DNA from: Streptosporangium brasiliense
GTDB taxonomy: Bacteria > Actinomycetota > Actinomycetes > Streptosporangiales > Streptosporangiaceae
Length of the DNA stretch: 64,000 nucleotides
Reading direction: 5' to 3'
Assembly: GCF_030811595.1 (NCBI RefSeq)
Contig: NZ_JAUSRB010000002.1
Span: 1,178,001-1,242,000 of the forward strand
Below, one piece after another: positions 8,018 through 16,706 of this stretch. Within the stretch, counting starts at the first letter, position 1. Each line of letters begins with the position of its first letter. The translations under genes and the position numbers were made by a program. Under the pieces are notes generated by a model. That model searched no databases and had not been told where the DNA came from. It saw nothing but the letters and a program-made list of their open reading frames with translations.

Positions 8018-9469
8018 ATGAGCACCAGGCCCATCACCACGACCGATGCGGGAATCCCCGCTCCGAGTGACGAGCACTCGCAGTCGGTCGGCCCGAACGG
8101 GCCCCTGCTTCTGCAGGACCACTACCTGATCCAGAAGATGGCGCACTTCAACCGGGAGCGCGTGCCCGAGCGGGTGGTCCACGCCAAGGGCGGCGGCGCG
8201 CACGGCATCCTTCAGATCACCGAGGACGTCAGCCAGTTCACCAAGGCCGGCCTGTTCCAGAAGGGCAAGGAGACCCCCCTCTTCCTGCGCTTCTCCTCGG
8301 TGGCCGGCGAGCTGGGCAGCCCCGACACCCAGCGTGACCCGCGCGGCTTCGCGATCAAGTTCTATACCGAAGAGGGCAACTACGACATCGTCGGCAACAA
8401 CACGCCGATCTTCTTCATCCGCGACCCGCAGAAGTTCTCCGACTTCATCCACAGCCAGAAGCGCCGCGCCGACACCAACCTGCGCGACCACAACATGCAG
8501 TGGGACTTCTGGACGCTCTCCCCGGAGACCGCCCACCAGGTCACCTTCCTGATGACCGACCGCGGCACCCCGGCGTCCTGGCGTCACGTGCACGGCTTCG
8601 GCTCGCACACCTTCCTGTGGTACAACGCGGCCGGCGAGAAGTTCTGGATCAAGTACCACTTCAAGACCGACCAGGGCATCAAGAACTTCACCGACGCCGA
8701 GGCCGGCGCGGTCATCGCGCAGGACGCGGACTACCACATCCGTGACCTGCACACCGCGATCAAGAACGGCGACCACCCGTCCTGGACCGTGAACGTCCAG
8801 GTCATGCCGTTCGAGGACGCCGCCGACTACCGGTTCAACCCCTTCGACCTGACCAAGGTGTGGCCGCACTCCGACTACCCCGAGATCACGATCGGCAAGT
8901 TCGTCCTGAACCGGAACCCGGAGAACTACTTCGCCGAGGTGGAGCAGGCCAGCTTCGAGCCCGCCAACCTGGTGCCGGGCATCGGCCCGTCCCCGGACAA
9001 GATGCTCCAGGGCCGGCTGTTCTCCTACCCCGACGCCCACCGCTACCGCATCGGCGCCAACTACCTGCAACTGCCGATCAACCGGCCGCTGTCGCCCGTC
9101 CACAGCTACAACAAGGACGGCCAGATGGCCTTCGTCAACCCCGCCGACCCGGTCTACGCGCCGAACACGGTGGGCGGCCCCGCTGCCGACCCGGCGCTGT
9201 ACGAGGGTGAGAACTACCAGGTGAGCGGCGAGATCATCCGCTCCGCCTACACCCTCCACCGCGAGGACGACGACTACGTCCAGCCCCGCGCCCTGTGGGA
9301 GAACGTCCTGTCCGAGACCGACCGCGCCCACCTGGTGAGCAACGTCGTCGGCCACGCCTCCGCCCCGGAGGTCACGGCCGAGATGAAGAAGCGCGTCGTG
9401 GAGTACTGGACCAACATCCACAAGGACCTGGGGCAGGGCGTCGCCCAGGGTCTGGGCATCAGCAGCTGA
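8018..9469 (+). CDS. katA: monofunctional haem catalase (small subunit, clade 3)
   Basis: A 483-residue catalase that dismutates hydrogen peroxide in the cytosol. Visible: catalytic His in VVHAKGGGAHG, FLRFSSV, distal Asn region NNTPIFFIRD, the WTLSPE segment, and proximal haem-ligand motif RLFSYPDAHRYRIG with the Tyr. The length fits small-subunit catalases. The ATG at 8018 has CCGGAGGACC before it; upstream Mets at 7970 and 7991 lie inside or at the end of furA and lack such a site. Co-transcribed with furA. Confidence 0.97.
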   Translation: MSTRPITTTDAGIPAPSDEHSQSVGPNGPLLLQDHYLIQKMAHFNRERVPERVVHAKGGGAHGILQITEDVSQFTKAGLFQKGKETPLFLRFSSVAGELGSPDTQRDPRGFAIKFYTEEGNYDIVGNNTPIFFIRDPQKFSDFIHSQKRRADTNLRDHNMQWDFWTLSPETAHQVTFLMTDRGTPASWRHVHGFGSHTFLWYNAAGEKFWIKYHFKTDQGIKNFTDAEAGAVIAQDADYHIRDLHTAIKNGDHPSWTVNVQVMPFEDAADYRFNPFDLTKVWPHSDYPEITIGKFVLNRNPENYFAEVEQASFEPANLVPGIGPSPDKMLQGRLFSYPDAHRYRIGANYLQLPINRPLSPVHSYNKDGQMAFVNPADPVYAPNTVGGPAADPALYEGENYQVSGEIIRSAYTLHREDDDYVQPRALWENVLSETDRAHLVSNVVGHASAPEVTAEMKKRVVEYWTNIHKDLGQGVAQGLGISS

Positions 9470-9572
9470 CCCGTCCCCGCCCTCGCCGTACCGCCCGCGC
9501 CTCGCCGGGGTGCGGGCCGTACGGCCTCGGAGGACCCGCGCGCCCGCGCGGGTCCTCCCGCTTTCCCGGGCG

Positions 9573-9684
9573 TCCGCACGGAGACTCCCCGGGGCGTCCG
9601 CGCAGGAGACCTTCCCTGGCATCCGCGCCGAGACTCCCCCGAACGTCCGCGCCGAGACTCCCCCGGGCGTCCGCGCGGGACCGG
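9573..9684. repeat. 24-bp tandem repeat between katA and the oxidoreductase gene
   Basis: Four to five units of 24-25 bp beginning TCCGCGCCGAGACTCCCCC at 9573, 9597, 9622, 9646 and (partial) 9670. The 308-bp gap 9470-9777 holds nothing else I can call. Confidence 0.75.
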
Positions 9685-9777
9685 TCTGCCCGATGATCCG
9701 CGCGGGACCGGTGCGGGGCTTCCCTCGCCCCCCACCGGAGGCCATCATGAGTTCATTCGTCGAACTCAGGAGTGCCG

Positions 9778-11943
9778 ATGAGAACCGCGCACCGGACCTG
9801 TCCCCTCTGCGAGGCCGTCTGCGGCCTGCGGCTCACACTCGACGACACCGGGCACGTCACATCGGTCAAGGGCGACCCGGACGACCCGTTCTCCCAGGGG
9901 TTCATCTGTCCCAAGGGCGCGAGCCTGGGCCGCCTGGACGAGGATCCCGACCGGCTCCGCGTCCCGATGATCCGCACCGGCGACCAGTGGCACGAGGCCA
10001 CCTGGGAGGAGGCCTTCCGCGCGGTCGACCGAGGTCTCCGGGGCGTCATCGACGCCCACGGCCGCCAGTCGCTGGCCGTCTACCTGGGCAACCCGAACGC
10101 CCACTCCATGGCCGGCGCCCTGTACGGCCCGCCGCTGATCCGCGCGCTCGGCACCCGCAACGTCTTCTCCGCCAGCACCGCCGACCAGATGCCCAAACAC
10201 GTCGCCTGCGGCCTCATGCTCGGCGACCCGCTGGCCATCGCGGTGCCCGACCTGGACCGGACCGGCTACCTGCTGATGCTCGGCGCCAACCCGCTGGAGT
10301 CCAACGGCTCGCTCTGCACCGCCCCCGACTTCCCCGGCCGCCTCAAGGCGCTGCGCAGGCGCGGCGGCAAACTCGTGGTCGTCGACCCGCGCCGCACCAG
10401 GACCGCCGCCCTCGCCGACGAGCACCTGTTCGTCCGGCCCGGCACCGACGCCCACCTGCTGCTCGGCATCGTCCACACGCTCTTCGCCGAGGGCCTCACC
10501 GCGCCCGAGGTCGAGGTCGAGGGCCTGGAGGAGGTGCGGCGGCTGGCGGCGGAGTTCACCCCGGAGGCCATGGCCCAGGTGTGCGGGGTGCCCGCCGGGG
10601 AGATCGCGCGGCTGGCCCGCGAGCTGGCCGCGGCCCCCGCGGCCGCGGTCTACGCCCGCATCGGGACCTGCACCGCGGAGTTCGGCACCGTCGCGCAGTG
10701 GCTGGTCGACGTGGTCAACATCCTGACCGGCAACTTCGACCGGCCCGGCGGGGTGATGTTCGCCAGGACCGCCGTGGAGAACGGCCGCAGGCGCAGACCG
10801 TACACCACGGGACGCTGGCACAGCCGCGTCCGCGGGCTGCCGGAGGCGAACGGCGAGCTGCCGGTGGCCACCCTCGCCGACGAGATCGAGACCCCGGGTG
10901 AGGGGCAGGTCAGGGCACTGGTGACGGTGGCGGGCAACCCGGTGCTGTCGGCGCCGGGCGGCCCCCGGCTGGACCGGGCCTTCGGCGACCTGGAGTTCAT
11001 GGTCTGCGTGGACCCCTACCTGAACGAGACGACCAGGCACGCGCACGTCATCCTGCCGCCGCCGCGCGTGCTGCAGACGCCGCACTACGACCTCTCGCTG
11101 CTGTTCGTCGCGGTGCGCAACTACGCCAGGTTCTCCCCGCCGGTCCTGCCGCTGGAGCCGGGGCGGCCGTCGGAGGCCGAGATCCTGGCGCGGCTGACGA
11201 TGATCGCTTCGGGACAGGGGGCGGAGGCCGACCCGGCCGCGCTCGACGAGCTGATCCTCGACCAGCTGCTCCGCAAGGCCGCCGGGACGCCCGGCTCGCC
11301 GTTCGAGGGCTGCGAGGTGGCGGAGCTGCGCGCCACGCTGGAAGGGAGCACCGGGGCCGAGCGGCGGCTGGACGCCATGTTGAAGCTCGGCCCCTACGGC
11401 CTGTCGCTGGCCGAGCTGCTCGCCAACCCGCACGGCATCGACCTGGGCCCGCTCCGGCCCCGGCTGGCGGAGGTGCTGTGCACCGCCTCGGGCCGGGTGG
11501 AGCTGGCGCCCCCGCAGTTGGTGGCCGACCTCGCGCGGCTGCGCGGCCGGCCGGCCGCGCCGCCCACGGAGATGGTGCTGATCGGCCGCCGTCACCTGCG
11601 CTCCAACAACAGCTGGCTGCACAACGTGGGACCGCTGGTCGGCGGGAGCAACCGCTGCACCCTGCAGATCAACCCCGGCGACGTGACCCGGCTCGGGCTC
11701 GGCGAGCACGCGCTCGTGCGCTCGGCGGGCGGTCAGCTCGTCGTGCCGCTGGAACCCACCGACACGATCATGCCGGGGGTGGTGAGCCTGCCCCACGGCT
11801 GGGGGCACGCCGGGAGCGCGCAACTGGTCGCGGCCGAGCACGCGGGGGTCAACGCGAACACGCTGACGGACGGGTCTGTGATCGACGTCCCTTCGGGGAA
11901 CGCCGTGTTCAACGGGGTGCCGGTCACGCTCAGTCCCGCGTGA
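9778..11943 (+). CDS. molybdopterin (bis-MGD) oxidoreductase with N-terminal 4Fe-4S cluster
   Basis: A 721-residue DMSO-reductase-family enzyme. Cys8-x2-Cys11-x3-Cys15 and Cys44 (GFICPKGA) form a 4Fe-4S site. It is followed by the Mo-binding domains (YLGNPNAHSMAG, LMLGANPLESNGS, VVVDPRRTRTA, VDVVNILTGNFDRPGG) and the C-terminal MGD-binding barrel (GRRHLRSNNSWLHN...). No Tat signal, so cytosolic. It resembles stand-alone FdhF-like or assimilatory reductases, but the substrate cannot be read from sequence and no partner electron-transfer subunit is adjacent. AGGAG five bases before the ATG at 9778 decides the start over the in-frame GTG at 9772. Confidence 0.9.
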   Translation: MRTAHRTCPLCEAVCGLRLTLDDTGHVTSVKGDPDDPFSQGFICPKGASLGRLDEDPDRLRVPMIRTGDQWHEATWEEAFRAVDRGLRGVIDAHGRQSLAVYLGNPNAHSMAGALYGPPLIRALGTRNVFSASTADQMPKHVACGLMLGDPLAIAVPDLDRTGYLLMLGANPLESNGSLCTAPDFPGRLKALRRRGGKLVVVDPRRTRTAALADEHLFVRPGTDAHLLLGIVHTLFAEGLTAPEVEVEGLEEVRRLAAEFTPEAMAQVCGVPAGEIARLARELAAAPAAAVYARIGTCTAEFGTVAQWLVDVVNILTGNFDRPGGVMFARTAVENGRRRRPYTTGRWHSRVRGLPEANGELPVATLADEIETPGEGQVRALVTVAGNPVLSAPGGPRLDRAFGDLEFMVCVDPYLNETTRHAHVILPPPRVLQTPHYDLSLLFVAVRNYARFSPPVLPLEPGRPSEAEILARLTMIASGQGAEADPAALDELILDQLLRKAAGTPGSPFEGCEVAELRATLEGSTGAERRLDAMLKLGPYGLSLAELLANPHGIDLGPLRPRLAEVLCTASGRVELAPPQLVADLARLRGRPAAPPTEMVLIGRRHLRSNNSWLHNVGPLVGGSNRCTLQINPGDVTRLGLGEHALVRSAGGQLVVPLEPTDTIMPGVVSLPHGWGHAGSAQLVAAEHAGVNANTLTDGSVIDVPSGNAVFNGVPVTLSPA

Positions 11944-11980
11944 TCACATGATCGTTCGGTAAAGGGGGATCGGCGCGCAT

Positions 11981-11994
11981 TAGGCTTGCGCGGG
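11981..11994 (+). promoter_or_regulatory. -10 hexamer of a leaderless HD-domain gene
   Basis: TAGGCT at 11981-11986 followed by seven bases and then the GTG start; transcription would begin at the start codon. No ribosome site is present. Confidence 0.55.
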
Positions 11995-12599
11995 TGACCA
12001 CCCCTCCAGAACAGGACCGCCTGCACGCTCAGCTCGCCTTCGCCATGGAGATCGACAAGCTCAGACGCATCGTCCGCCGCAACACCCTGATGGACGGGTC
12101 GCGGCGGGAGAACGACGCCGAGCATTCGTGGTACGTGGGGATGCTGGCGATGATCCTGGCCGAGCACGCCCCGCCGGACACTGACCTGGACAAGGTCGTC
12201 GCGATGCTGCTCGTCCACGACATCGTCGAGATCGACGCCGGAGACACCTTCATCTACGACGCCCACGCCGTCGAGGCCCAGCTCGGCATCGAGCGCAAGG
12301 CCGCCGACCGGATCTTCGGGCTGCTCCCCGAGGACCAGGCGGCGCGGCTGCGCGCGCTCTGGGACGAGTTCGAGGAGCGCAAGACCCCCGAGGCCAGGTT
12401 CGCCAAGGCCCTCGACAGGATCGCGCCGATCATGGCCAACCACCACAACGAGGGCGGCACCTGGTCGCTCTACAAGGTGACGGCCGAGCAGGTGCTGGAG
12501 AAGGTGAAGATCATCGAGGAGGGATCGGCGACGCTGGGGGCCTATGCCACCGAGATCATCGAGCTGTCCATCAGCCGGGGACATTTGGCGCGTGCATAA
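11994..12599 (+). CDS. HD domain hydrolase (YfbR/HDDC2-like nucleotidase)
   Basis: A 201-residue HD phosphohydrolase. The metal residues are visible as His in ENDAEHSWY, the HD pair in LLVHDIVEIDAGD, and a downstream Asp in KALDRIAP. This order matches YfbR/HDDC2 proteins, which hydrolyse deoxynucleoside 5'-monophosphates, so a role in nucleotide-pool salvage is likely but not proven. Soluble. GTG start at 11994, probably leaderless. It stands alone between the oxidoreductase and the Rieske protein. Confidence 0.88.
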   Translation: MTTPPEQDRLHAQLAFAMEIDKLRRIVRRNTLMDGSRRENDAEHSWYVGMLAMILAEHAPPDTDLDKVVAMLLVHDIVEIDAGDTFIYDAHAVEAQLGIERKAADRIFGLLPEDQAARLRALWDEFEERKTPEARFAKALDRIAPIMANHHNEGGTWSLYKVTAEQVLEKVKIIEEGSATLGAYATEIIELSISRGHLARA

Positions 12600-12643
12600 C
12601 CTGGTTCCCGGGTAGGTCCCTATGGGTTGAGAAGGGGGCGATC

Positions 12644-13555
12644 GTGAAGGAAACCGTCAAAACGAAACGCCGCAGCTTCAGGCACCTGGTGCCCCCGGTC
12701 GACCTCGCCGGCCGTATCGAACGGTCGACCAGGATGGACCGGCCGATCCGGATAGCGGCCAAGGCCGTACGCCGGCGGATCGGCCCTGGACGGCTGCGCG
12801 ACCTGCTGCACGGGGTCCCCACCGGCAAGCCCCTCCACCCGCCGCTCGTCACCTTCACCCTGGGCTGCTGGGCGGCGACCGCGGTGCTCGACCTGACCCA
12901 CTCCGAGCCGCGCGCGGCGCGGACGGTGCTCGCCACCGGCCTCGCGACGGCCCTGCCCTCCGTCGCGGCCGGGATCACCGACTGGTCCGCCCTCCACCGG
13001 GAGCAGCAGCGGGTCGGATTCGTGCACGCGATCGCCAACCTGACCGCCTTCGGGCTCTACGCCGGCTCGCTGGCGCTGCGGCTGTCCGGGGACGAGCGGA
13101 AGGGCCGGATGCTGGCGTTCGCGGCGCTGGGCGCGGCCGGGCTGGGCGGCCAGCTCGGCGGTCACCTGGCCTACCGGCAGGCGGCCGGGGCCAACCACGC
13201 CGAGTCGGTCGCCCATCTGGTCCCGCTGGGCTGGCACGACCTGTGCGAGCTCAGGGACCTGCCGGACGGGCGTCCGGTGGCCAGACGGCTGGGCTACATC
13301 GACCTGTTCGTGCTGCGGGTCGGCGACGGGGTCACCGTGCTCGCCGACGGCTGCTCCCACCTGGCCGGGCCGCTGCACCAGGGGCGCCTGATCTCCGAAG
13401 AGGGCGCCGCCTGCGTGGTGTGCCCGTGGCACGGGAGCACCTTCCGGCTGTCGGACGGGACCGTCGCGCACGGCCCCGCCACAGCTCCGCAGCCGTCCTT
13501 CGAGACCCGGATCCGGCGCGACGGCGTGCTCCAGGTCCGCCCGGCCCTGACCTGA
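12644..13555 (+). CDS. DUF2231 membrane domain fused to a Rieske [2Fe-2S] domain
   Basis: A 303-residue two-domain protein. The N-terminal ~190 residues carry the DUF2231 membrane region with about four hydrophobic segments (PPLVTFTLGCWAATAVLDL, FVHAIANLTAFGLYAGSLAL, MLAFAALGAAGLGGQLGGHL). The last ~105 are a Rieske domain with the CSH and CPWH ligand motifs and no oxygenase partner. It probably passes electrons at the inner face of the membrane; donor and acceptor are unknown. GTG start after GAAGGGGGCGATC. The final 33 bp, stop included, are repeated twice more downstream. Confidence 0.88.
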   Translation: MKETVKTKRRSFRHLVPPVDLAGRIERSTRMDRPIRIAAKAVRRRIGPGRLRDLLHGVPTGKPLHPPLVTFTLGCWAATAVLDLTHSEPRAARTVLATGLATALPSVAAGITDWSALHREQQRVGFVHAIANLTAFGLYAGSLALRLSGDERKGRMLAFAALGAAGLGGQLGGHLAYRQAAGANHAESVAHLVPLGWHDLCELRDLPDGRPVARRLGYIDLFVLRVGDGVTVLADGCSHLAGPLHQGRLISEEGAACVVCPWHGSTFRLSDGTVAHGPATAPQPSFETRIRRDGVLQVRPALT

Positions 13556-13621
13556 GGGGCGCTCCAGGTCCGCCCGGCCCTGACCTGAGGGGCGCTCCAG
13601 GTCCGCCCGGCCCTGACCTGA
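13523..13621. repeat. 33-bp tandem repeat copying the 3' end of the Rieske gene
   Basis: Three 33-bp units (13523-13555, 13556-13588, 13589-13621), the first being the last ten codons plus TGA of the gene. The two copies downstream are identical to each other and differ from the coding copy at two bases. A partial fourth unit follows. Each copy keeps the stop codon. Confidence 0.95.
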
Positions 13622-13747
13622 GGGGGTCCAGGGCCTGAGGGGTGCTCCAGGTCCGGGGCGGGGCCGCCCTGAGTGGCGCTCCGGGCCGGGGCGGCCGACG
13701 CCGGTCTCCGCCGGACGACATGGCCCGCCGGACGCCCCGCCCGGATG

Positions 13748-13975
13748 TCAGTCCGGCCTGCCGTCGGCCGGATGCTCGACCAGGGCGAGGATCCGGCTGG
13801 ACATGAACCGGGCGGTGCGCACGGCCGTACCGCTACGGGTGACCTCGCTCACCTCGACCACGCCACCGCGACGGTTGGACACCTCGACCCGGCGGCCAGC
13901 CTTGGTGGCGACGACTTCGTAGGTACGCGAGCTGTCGCCCGCGTCGATGACGATCTCTACCTTGTCGCCTTTCAT
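13748..13975 (-). CDS. small conserved-looking basic protein
   Basis: A 75-residue soluble protein, MKGDKVEIVIDAGDSSRTY at the N terminus, with alternating beta-type strands (YEVVATKAGRRVEV, GGVVEVSEV) and a basic C-terminal half. I do not recognise a family; the pattern is that of a small beta-barrel or SH3-like fold. It lies 29 bp downstream of the TauE/SafE gene on the same strand and may be co-transcribed. There is no ribosome site before the ATG, but the AT-rich CATAAA six bases before GCGGACATG could make it leaderless. Confidence 0.6.
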   Translation of the reverse strand: MKGDKVEIVIDAGDSSRTYEVVATKAGRRVEVSNRRGGVVEVSEVTRSGTAVRTARFMSSRILALVEHPADGRPD

Positions 13976-14004
13976 GTCCGCTTTATGCCCTAAAACAGAT
14001 GAAT

Positions 14005-14760
14005 TTAGCCGTACACCAGTTTGATTATCGCTACGATTCCCACGCAAACAATGAAACCCCGCAATACGGGCGCCGGCAGCTTCCGGCCGACCTTCGCGCC
14101 GAGGAAACCACCGACCGTGGCTCCCAGCGCGACCAACGCCACCGCACGCCAGTCCACCTCCGCCACCACGATGAACAGCACCGCCGCGGTGGCGTTGACC
14201 AGCAGCGACAGCACGTTCTTGGCGGCGTTCACCCGCTGCAGGTCGTCGTCGAGGAAGCTGCCGAGCAGTCCGATGAGCAGCACCCCCTGGGCCGCGCCGA
14301 AATAGCCGCCGTATATCCCGGCGGCGAACACCCCGAGCCACAGCCACGGCCCGCCGTGCGGATGAGGGTCCTCCCGCCGGGCGCTCAGCCACCCGTTGAG
14401 CCTGGGCTGGATCACCACCAGTACGCACGCCAGGCCGATCAGGACCGGCACCACCACGTCGAAGGTGTCGGCGGGGAGGAAGAGCAGCAGCACGCCGCCG
14501 ATGAGAGAGCCCACGATCGAACCGGCGCCCAGCCGGACCAGCCGCTCGCGCTGCCCCTTCAGCTCGGCCCGGTAGCCGAGCGCGCCGGTCAGCGACCCGG
14601 GTACCAGCCCGATGTTGTTGGAGACGTTGGCCACGATCGGCGGCAGCCCCACGGCCACCATCGTCGGGAACGTGATCAGCGATCCCGAGCCGACGACGGC
14701 GTTGATGCCCCCGGCCCCGACCCCGGCCGCGAGAATCGCGACGGCCTCCCACGGCGTCAT
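14005..14760 (-). CDS. TauE/SafE family (sulfite/sulfonate-type) permease
   Basis: A 251-residue integral membrane protein with about eight hydrophobic segments and the family hallmarks GAGGINAVVGSGSLITFP and, in the second half, GGYFGAAQGVLLIGLLG. Family members export or import sulfite, sulfonates or other organic anions; the substrate here is unknown. GAGGAGGGCGTC precedes the ATG at 14760. First gene of a likely two-gene unit with the 75-residue protein. Confidence 0.93.
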   Translation of the reverse strand: MTPWEAVAILAAGVGAGGINAVVGSGSLITFPTMVAVGLPPIVANVSNNIGLVPGSLTGALGYRAELKGQRERLVRLGAGSIVGSLIGGVLLLFLPADTFDVVVPVLIGLACVLVVIQPRLNGWLSARREDPHPHGGPWLWLGVFAAGIYGGYFGAAQGVLLIGLLGSFLDDDLQRVNAAKNVLSLLVNATAAVLFIVVAEVDWRAVALVALGATVGGFLGAKVGRKLPAPVLRGFIVCVGIVAIIKLVYG

Positions 14761-14837
14761 GACGCCCTCCTCACTCGTACGGCTCGCGCCCACGGACGGT
14801 GCACGGCACTCACCGGATGCTAGGAGGAGGACGGACC

Positions 14838-15752
14838 CTAATCGGCGTCGGGGGTGTCCTTCGCGTCGAAGAAGCCGAGGCTCTCGATCGCCCTGCCCAG
14901 CTCCGACGGCACGATCCACACCTTGTTGGCGCCGCCCCTGGCGATCTCCGGGAGCGTCCGCAGGTATTGGTAGGCCAGCAGCCGCCGGTCCGGCCGGCCC
15001 TCGTGGATCGCACGGAAGATCATGCCGATCGCGTCGGCCTCGCCCTTGGCCCGCATCGCCTCCGCCTCGGCGTCGGCCTGGGCCCTGAGCACCACGGCCT
15101 CCGCCTCGCCCCGCGCCTTCAGCACCTCGGCGTGCCGGTGCCCCTCGGCGGTGAGGATGGCCGCCTGCTTGTGCCCCTCGGCGGCGAGGACGGCGGCCCG
15201 CTTGTCGCGGTCGGCGCGCAACCGCCGCTCCATCGACTCCTGGACGGAGGCCGGCGGGTCGACCGTCTTGAGCTCGGCCCGGTTGACCTGGATCCCCCAC
15301 TCCGCGGCGGCGCCGCCGAGCGCCCGGCGCAGCTCGGCGTTGATCTCCTCACGCGAGGTCAGCGCGCGCTCCAGCTCCACGGCGCCGACCACGCCGCGCA
15401 GCGTGGCCACGGCGAGCTGCTCGATCCCCGCCCGGAAGTCCGCGACCCCGTAGGTCGCGGCCCGGGGGTCGACGACCTGGAAGCAGACGACCGTGTCGGC
15501 GGAGACGACGAGGTTGTCGGAGGTGCTCACCGGCTGCGGCGGGAACGAGACGATCTGCTCGCGCAGGTCGACCGTCCGCCTGATCCGGTCGATGAAGGGG
15601 ATCACCAGGCTCAGCCCGGGATCGAGCGTGCGGTGGTAGCGGCCGAGCCGCTCCACGATCGCCGCGCTGGCCTGGGGGACGACATGGACCGCCCGGAACA
15701 GGGAGAACCCCGCGGCGGCCACCACGACGAATGCGGCGACAAGCGTTTCCAT
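14838..15752 (-). CDS. SPFH/band 7 membrane protein (stomatin/paraslipin-like)
   Basis: A 304-residue protein with an N-terminal membrane segment (ETLVAAFVVVAAAGFSLF), the SPFH domain (VVPQASAAIVERLGRYHRTL, PFIDRIRRTVDLREQ), then a long charged helical stretch rich in Ala/Glu/Arg (RGEAEAVVLRAQADAEAEAM). Such proteins form large oligomers that organise membrane microdomains and modulate proteases. The usual NfeD partner is not adjacent. ATG start at 15752. Confidence 0.92.
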   Translation of the reverse strand: METLVAAFVVVAAAGFSLFRAVHVVPQASAAIVERLGRYHRTLDPGLSLVIPFIDRIRRTVDLREQIVSFPPQPVSTSDNLVVSADTVVCFQVVDPRAATYGVADFRAGIEQLAVATLRGVVGAVELERALTSREEINAELRRALGGAAAEWGIQVNRAELKTVDPPASVQESMERRLRADRDKRAAVLAAEGHKQAAILTAEGHRHAEVLKARGEAEAVVLRAQADAEAEAMRAKGEADAIGMIFRAIHEGRPDRRLLAYQYLRTLPEIARGGANKVWIVPSELGRAIESLGFFDAKDTPDAD

Positions 15753-15845
15753 CAGCCACCCCGGACGGTCGAGTCAACCAGGTCACCCGCTCCGAGATGC
15801 TATTTCGTTTTACCGTTGCCGGCTCTTGAACAGCCGATAAGGGTC

Positions 15846-16640
15846 TCAGAAATGATGCGCCCGGGCGTACCAGCGGCCGTCGGACCCGCGCTCCAGGTTG
15901 AGCGGGACGCCGAAGGTGCGCGACAGGTTCTCGGCGGTCATCACGTGGTCGATGGGGCCCTGGGCGATCACCGAGCCGTGCCGGAGCAGCAGCGCGTGGG
16001 TGAACCCGCTGGGCACCTCCTCCACGTGGTGGGTGACCAGCACCATCGTGGGCGCCTTCGGGTCGTGCGCGAACGTCGCCAGGCGGCGGACCAGATCCTC
16101 CCGGCCGCCCAGGTCCAGCCCGGCGGCGGGCTCGTCCAGCAGCAGCAGCTCGGGGTCCGGCATGAGCGCCCGGGCGATCTGCACCCGCTTGCGCTCGCCC
16201 TCCGACAGGGTGTTGAACCGGCGCCGGATCAGGTGGGCGCAGCCGAGCTGGTCGATCAGCTCGACGGCACGGGTGACGTCGTTGGAGTCGTACTCCTCCG
16301 TCCAGCGGCCGAGGATCGCGTAGGAGGCGGTGAGCACCAGGTCGATGACCTTCTCCTCCGGCGGCACCTTCTCGGCCAGCGCGGCGCTCGCGAGCCCGAT
16401 GCGGGGTCGCAGGTCGAACACGTCACTCTGGCCGAGCCGCTCGCCCAGGATCTCCACGATGCCCTCGGTGGGGAACAGCATCGCCCCGACGACCTGCAGC
16501 AGCGTCGTCTTTCCCGCGCCGTTGGGGCCGATGACGACCCACCGCTCGTCCTCGTGAACGGTCCATTCGATGTCCCGCAGCAGGGCCGCCCCGTCCCTGC
16601 GGACGGTGACGTCCTGTAGCCGAAGCACCTGACCGCCCAT
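15846..16640 (-). CDS. ABC transporter ATP-binding protein (stand-alone)
   Basis: A 264-residue nucleotide-binding domain: Walker A GPNGAGKTT, Q-loop region, signature LSEGERKRVQIARAL (variant of LSGGQ), Walker B LLLLDEPAAGLD, H-loop VTHHVEEV. It resembles the ModF/YlmA-type cytosolic ATPases; no permease gene is adjacent, so its partner or non-transport role is open. The start chosen is the ATG at 16640 (MGGQVLRLQDV), where GAGGAGGCG lies upstream. A longer frame to 16721 would overlap the divergent promoter. Confidence 0.92.
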   Translation of the reverse strand: MGGQVLRLQDVTVRRDGAALLRDIEWTVHEDERWVVIGPNGAGKTTLLQVVGAMLFPTEGIVEILGERLGQSDVFDLRPRIGLASAALAEKVPPEEKVIDLVLTASYAILGRWTEEYDSNDVTRAVELIDQLGCAHLIRRRFNTLSEGERKRVQIARALMPDPELLLLDEPAAGLDLGGREDLVRRLATFAHDPKAPTMVLVTHHVEEVPSGFTHALLLRHGSVIAQGPIDHVMTAENLSRTFGVPLNLERGSDGRWYARAHHF

Positions 16641-16693
16641 CCCTACGCCTCCTCGTGAATCACTCGAACAAAACCTATTGCAGGACAAGCGCA

Positions 16694-16706
16694 TATCGTG
16701 GATCGG
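16694..16706 (+). promoter_or_regulatory. -10 hexamer of a leaderless gene
   Basis: TATCGT at 16694-16699, then six bases, then the GTG start at 16706. The same TATCGT-N6-start arrangement occurs at 56908-56920. Confidence 0.55.

Noticed and set aside
14799..16619. 606-codon plus-strand frame
   Set aside because: Covers the SPFH and ABC genes in antisense; no protein-like composition.
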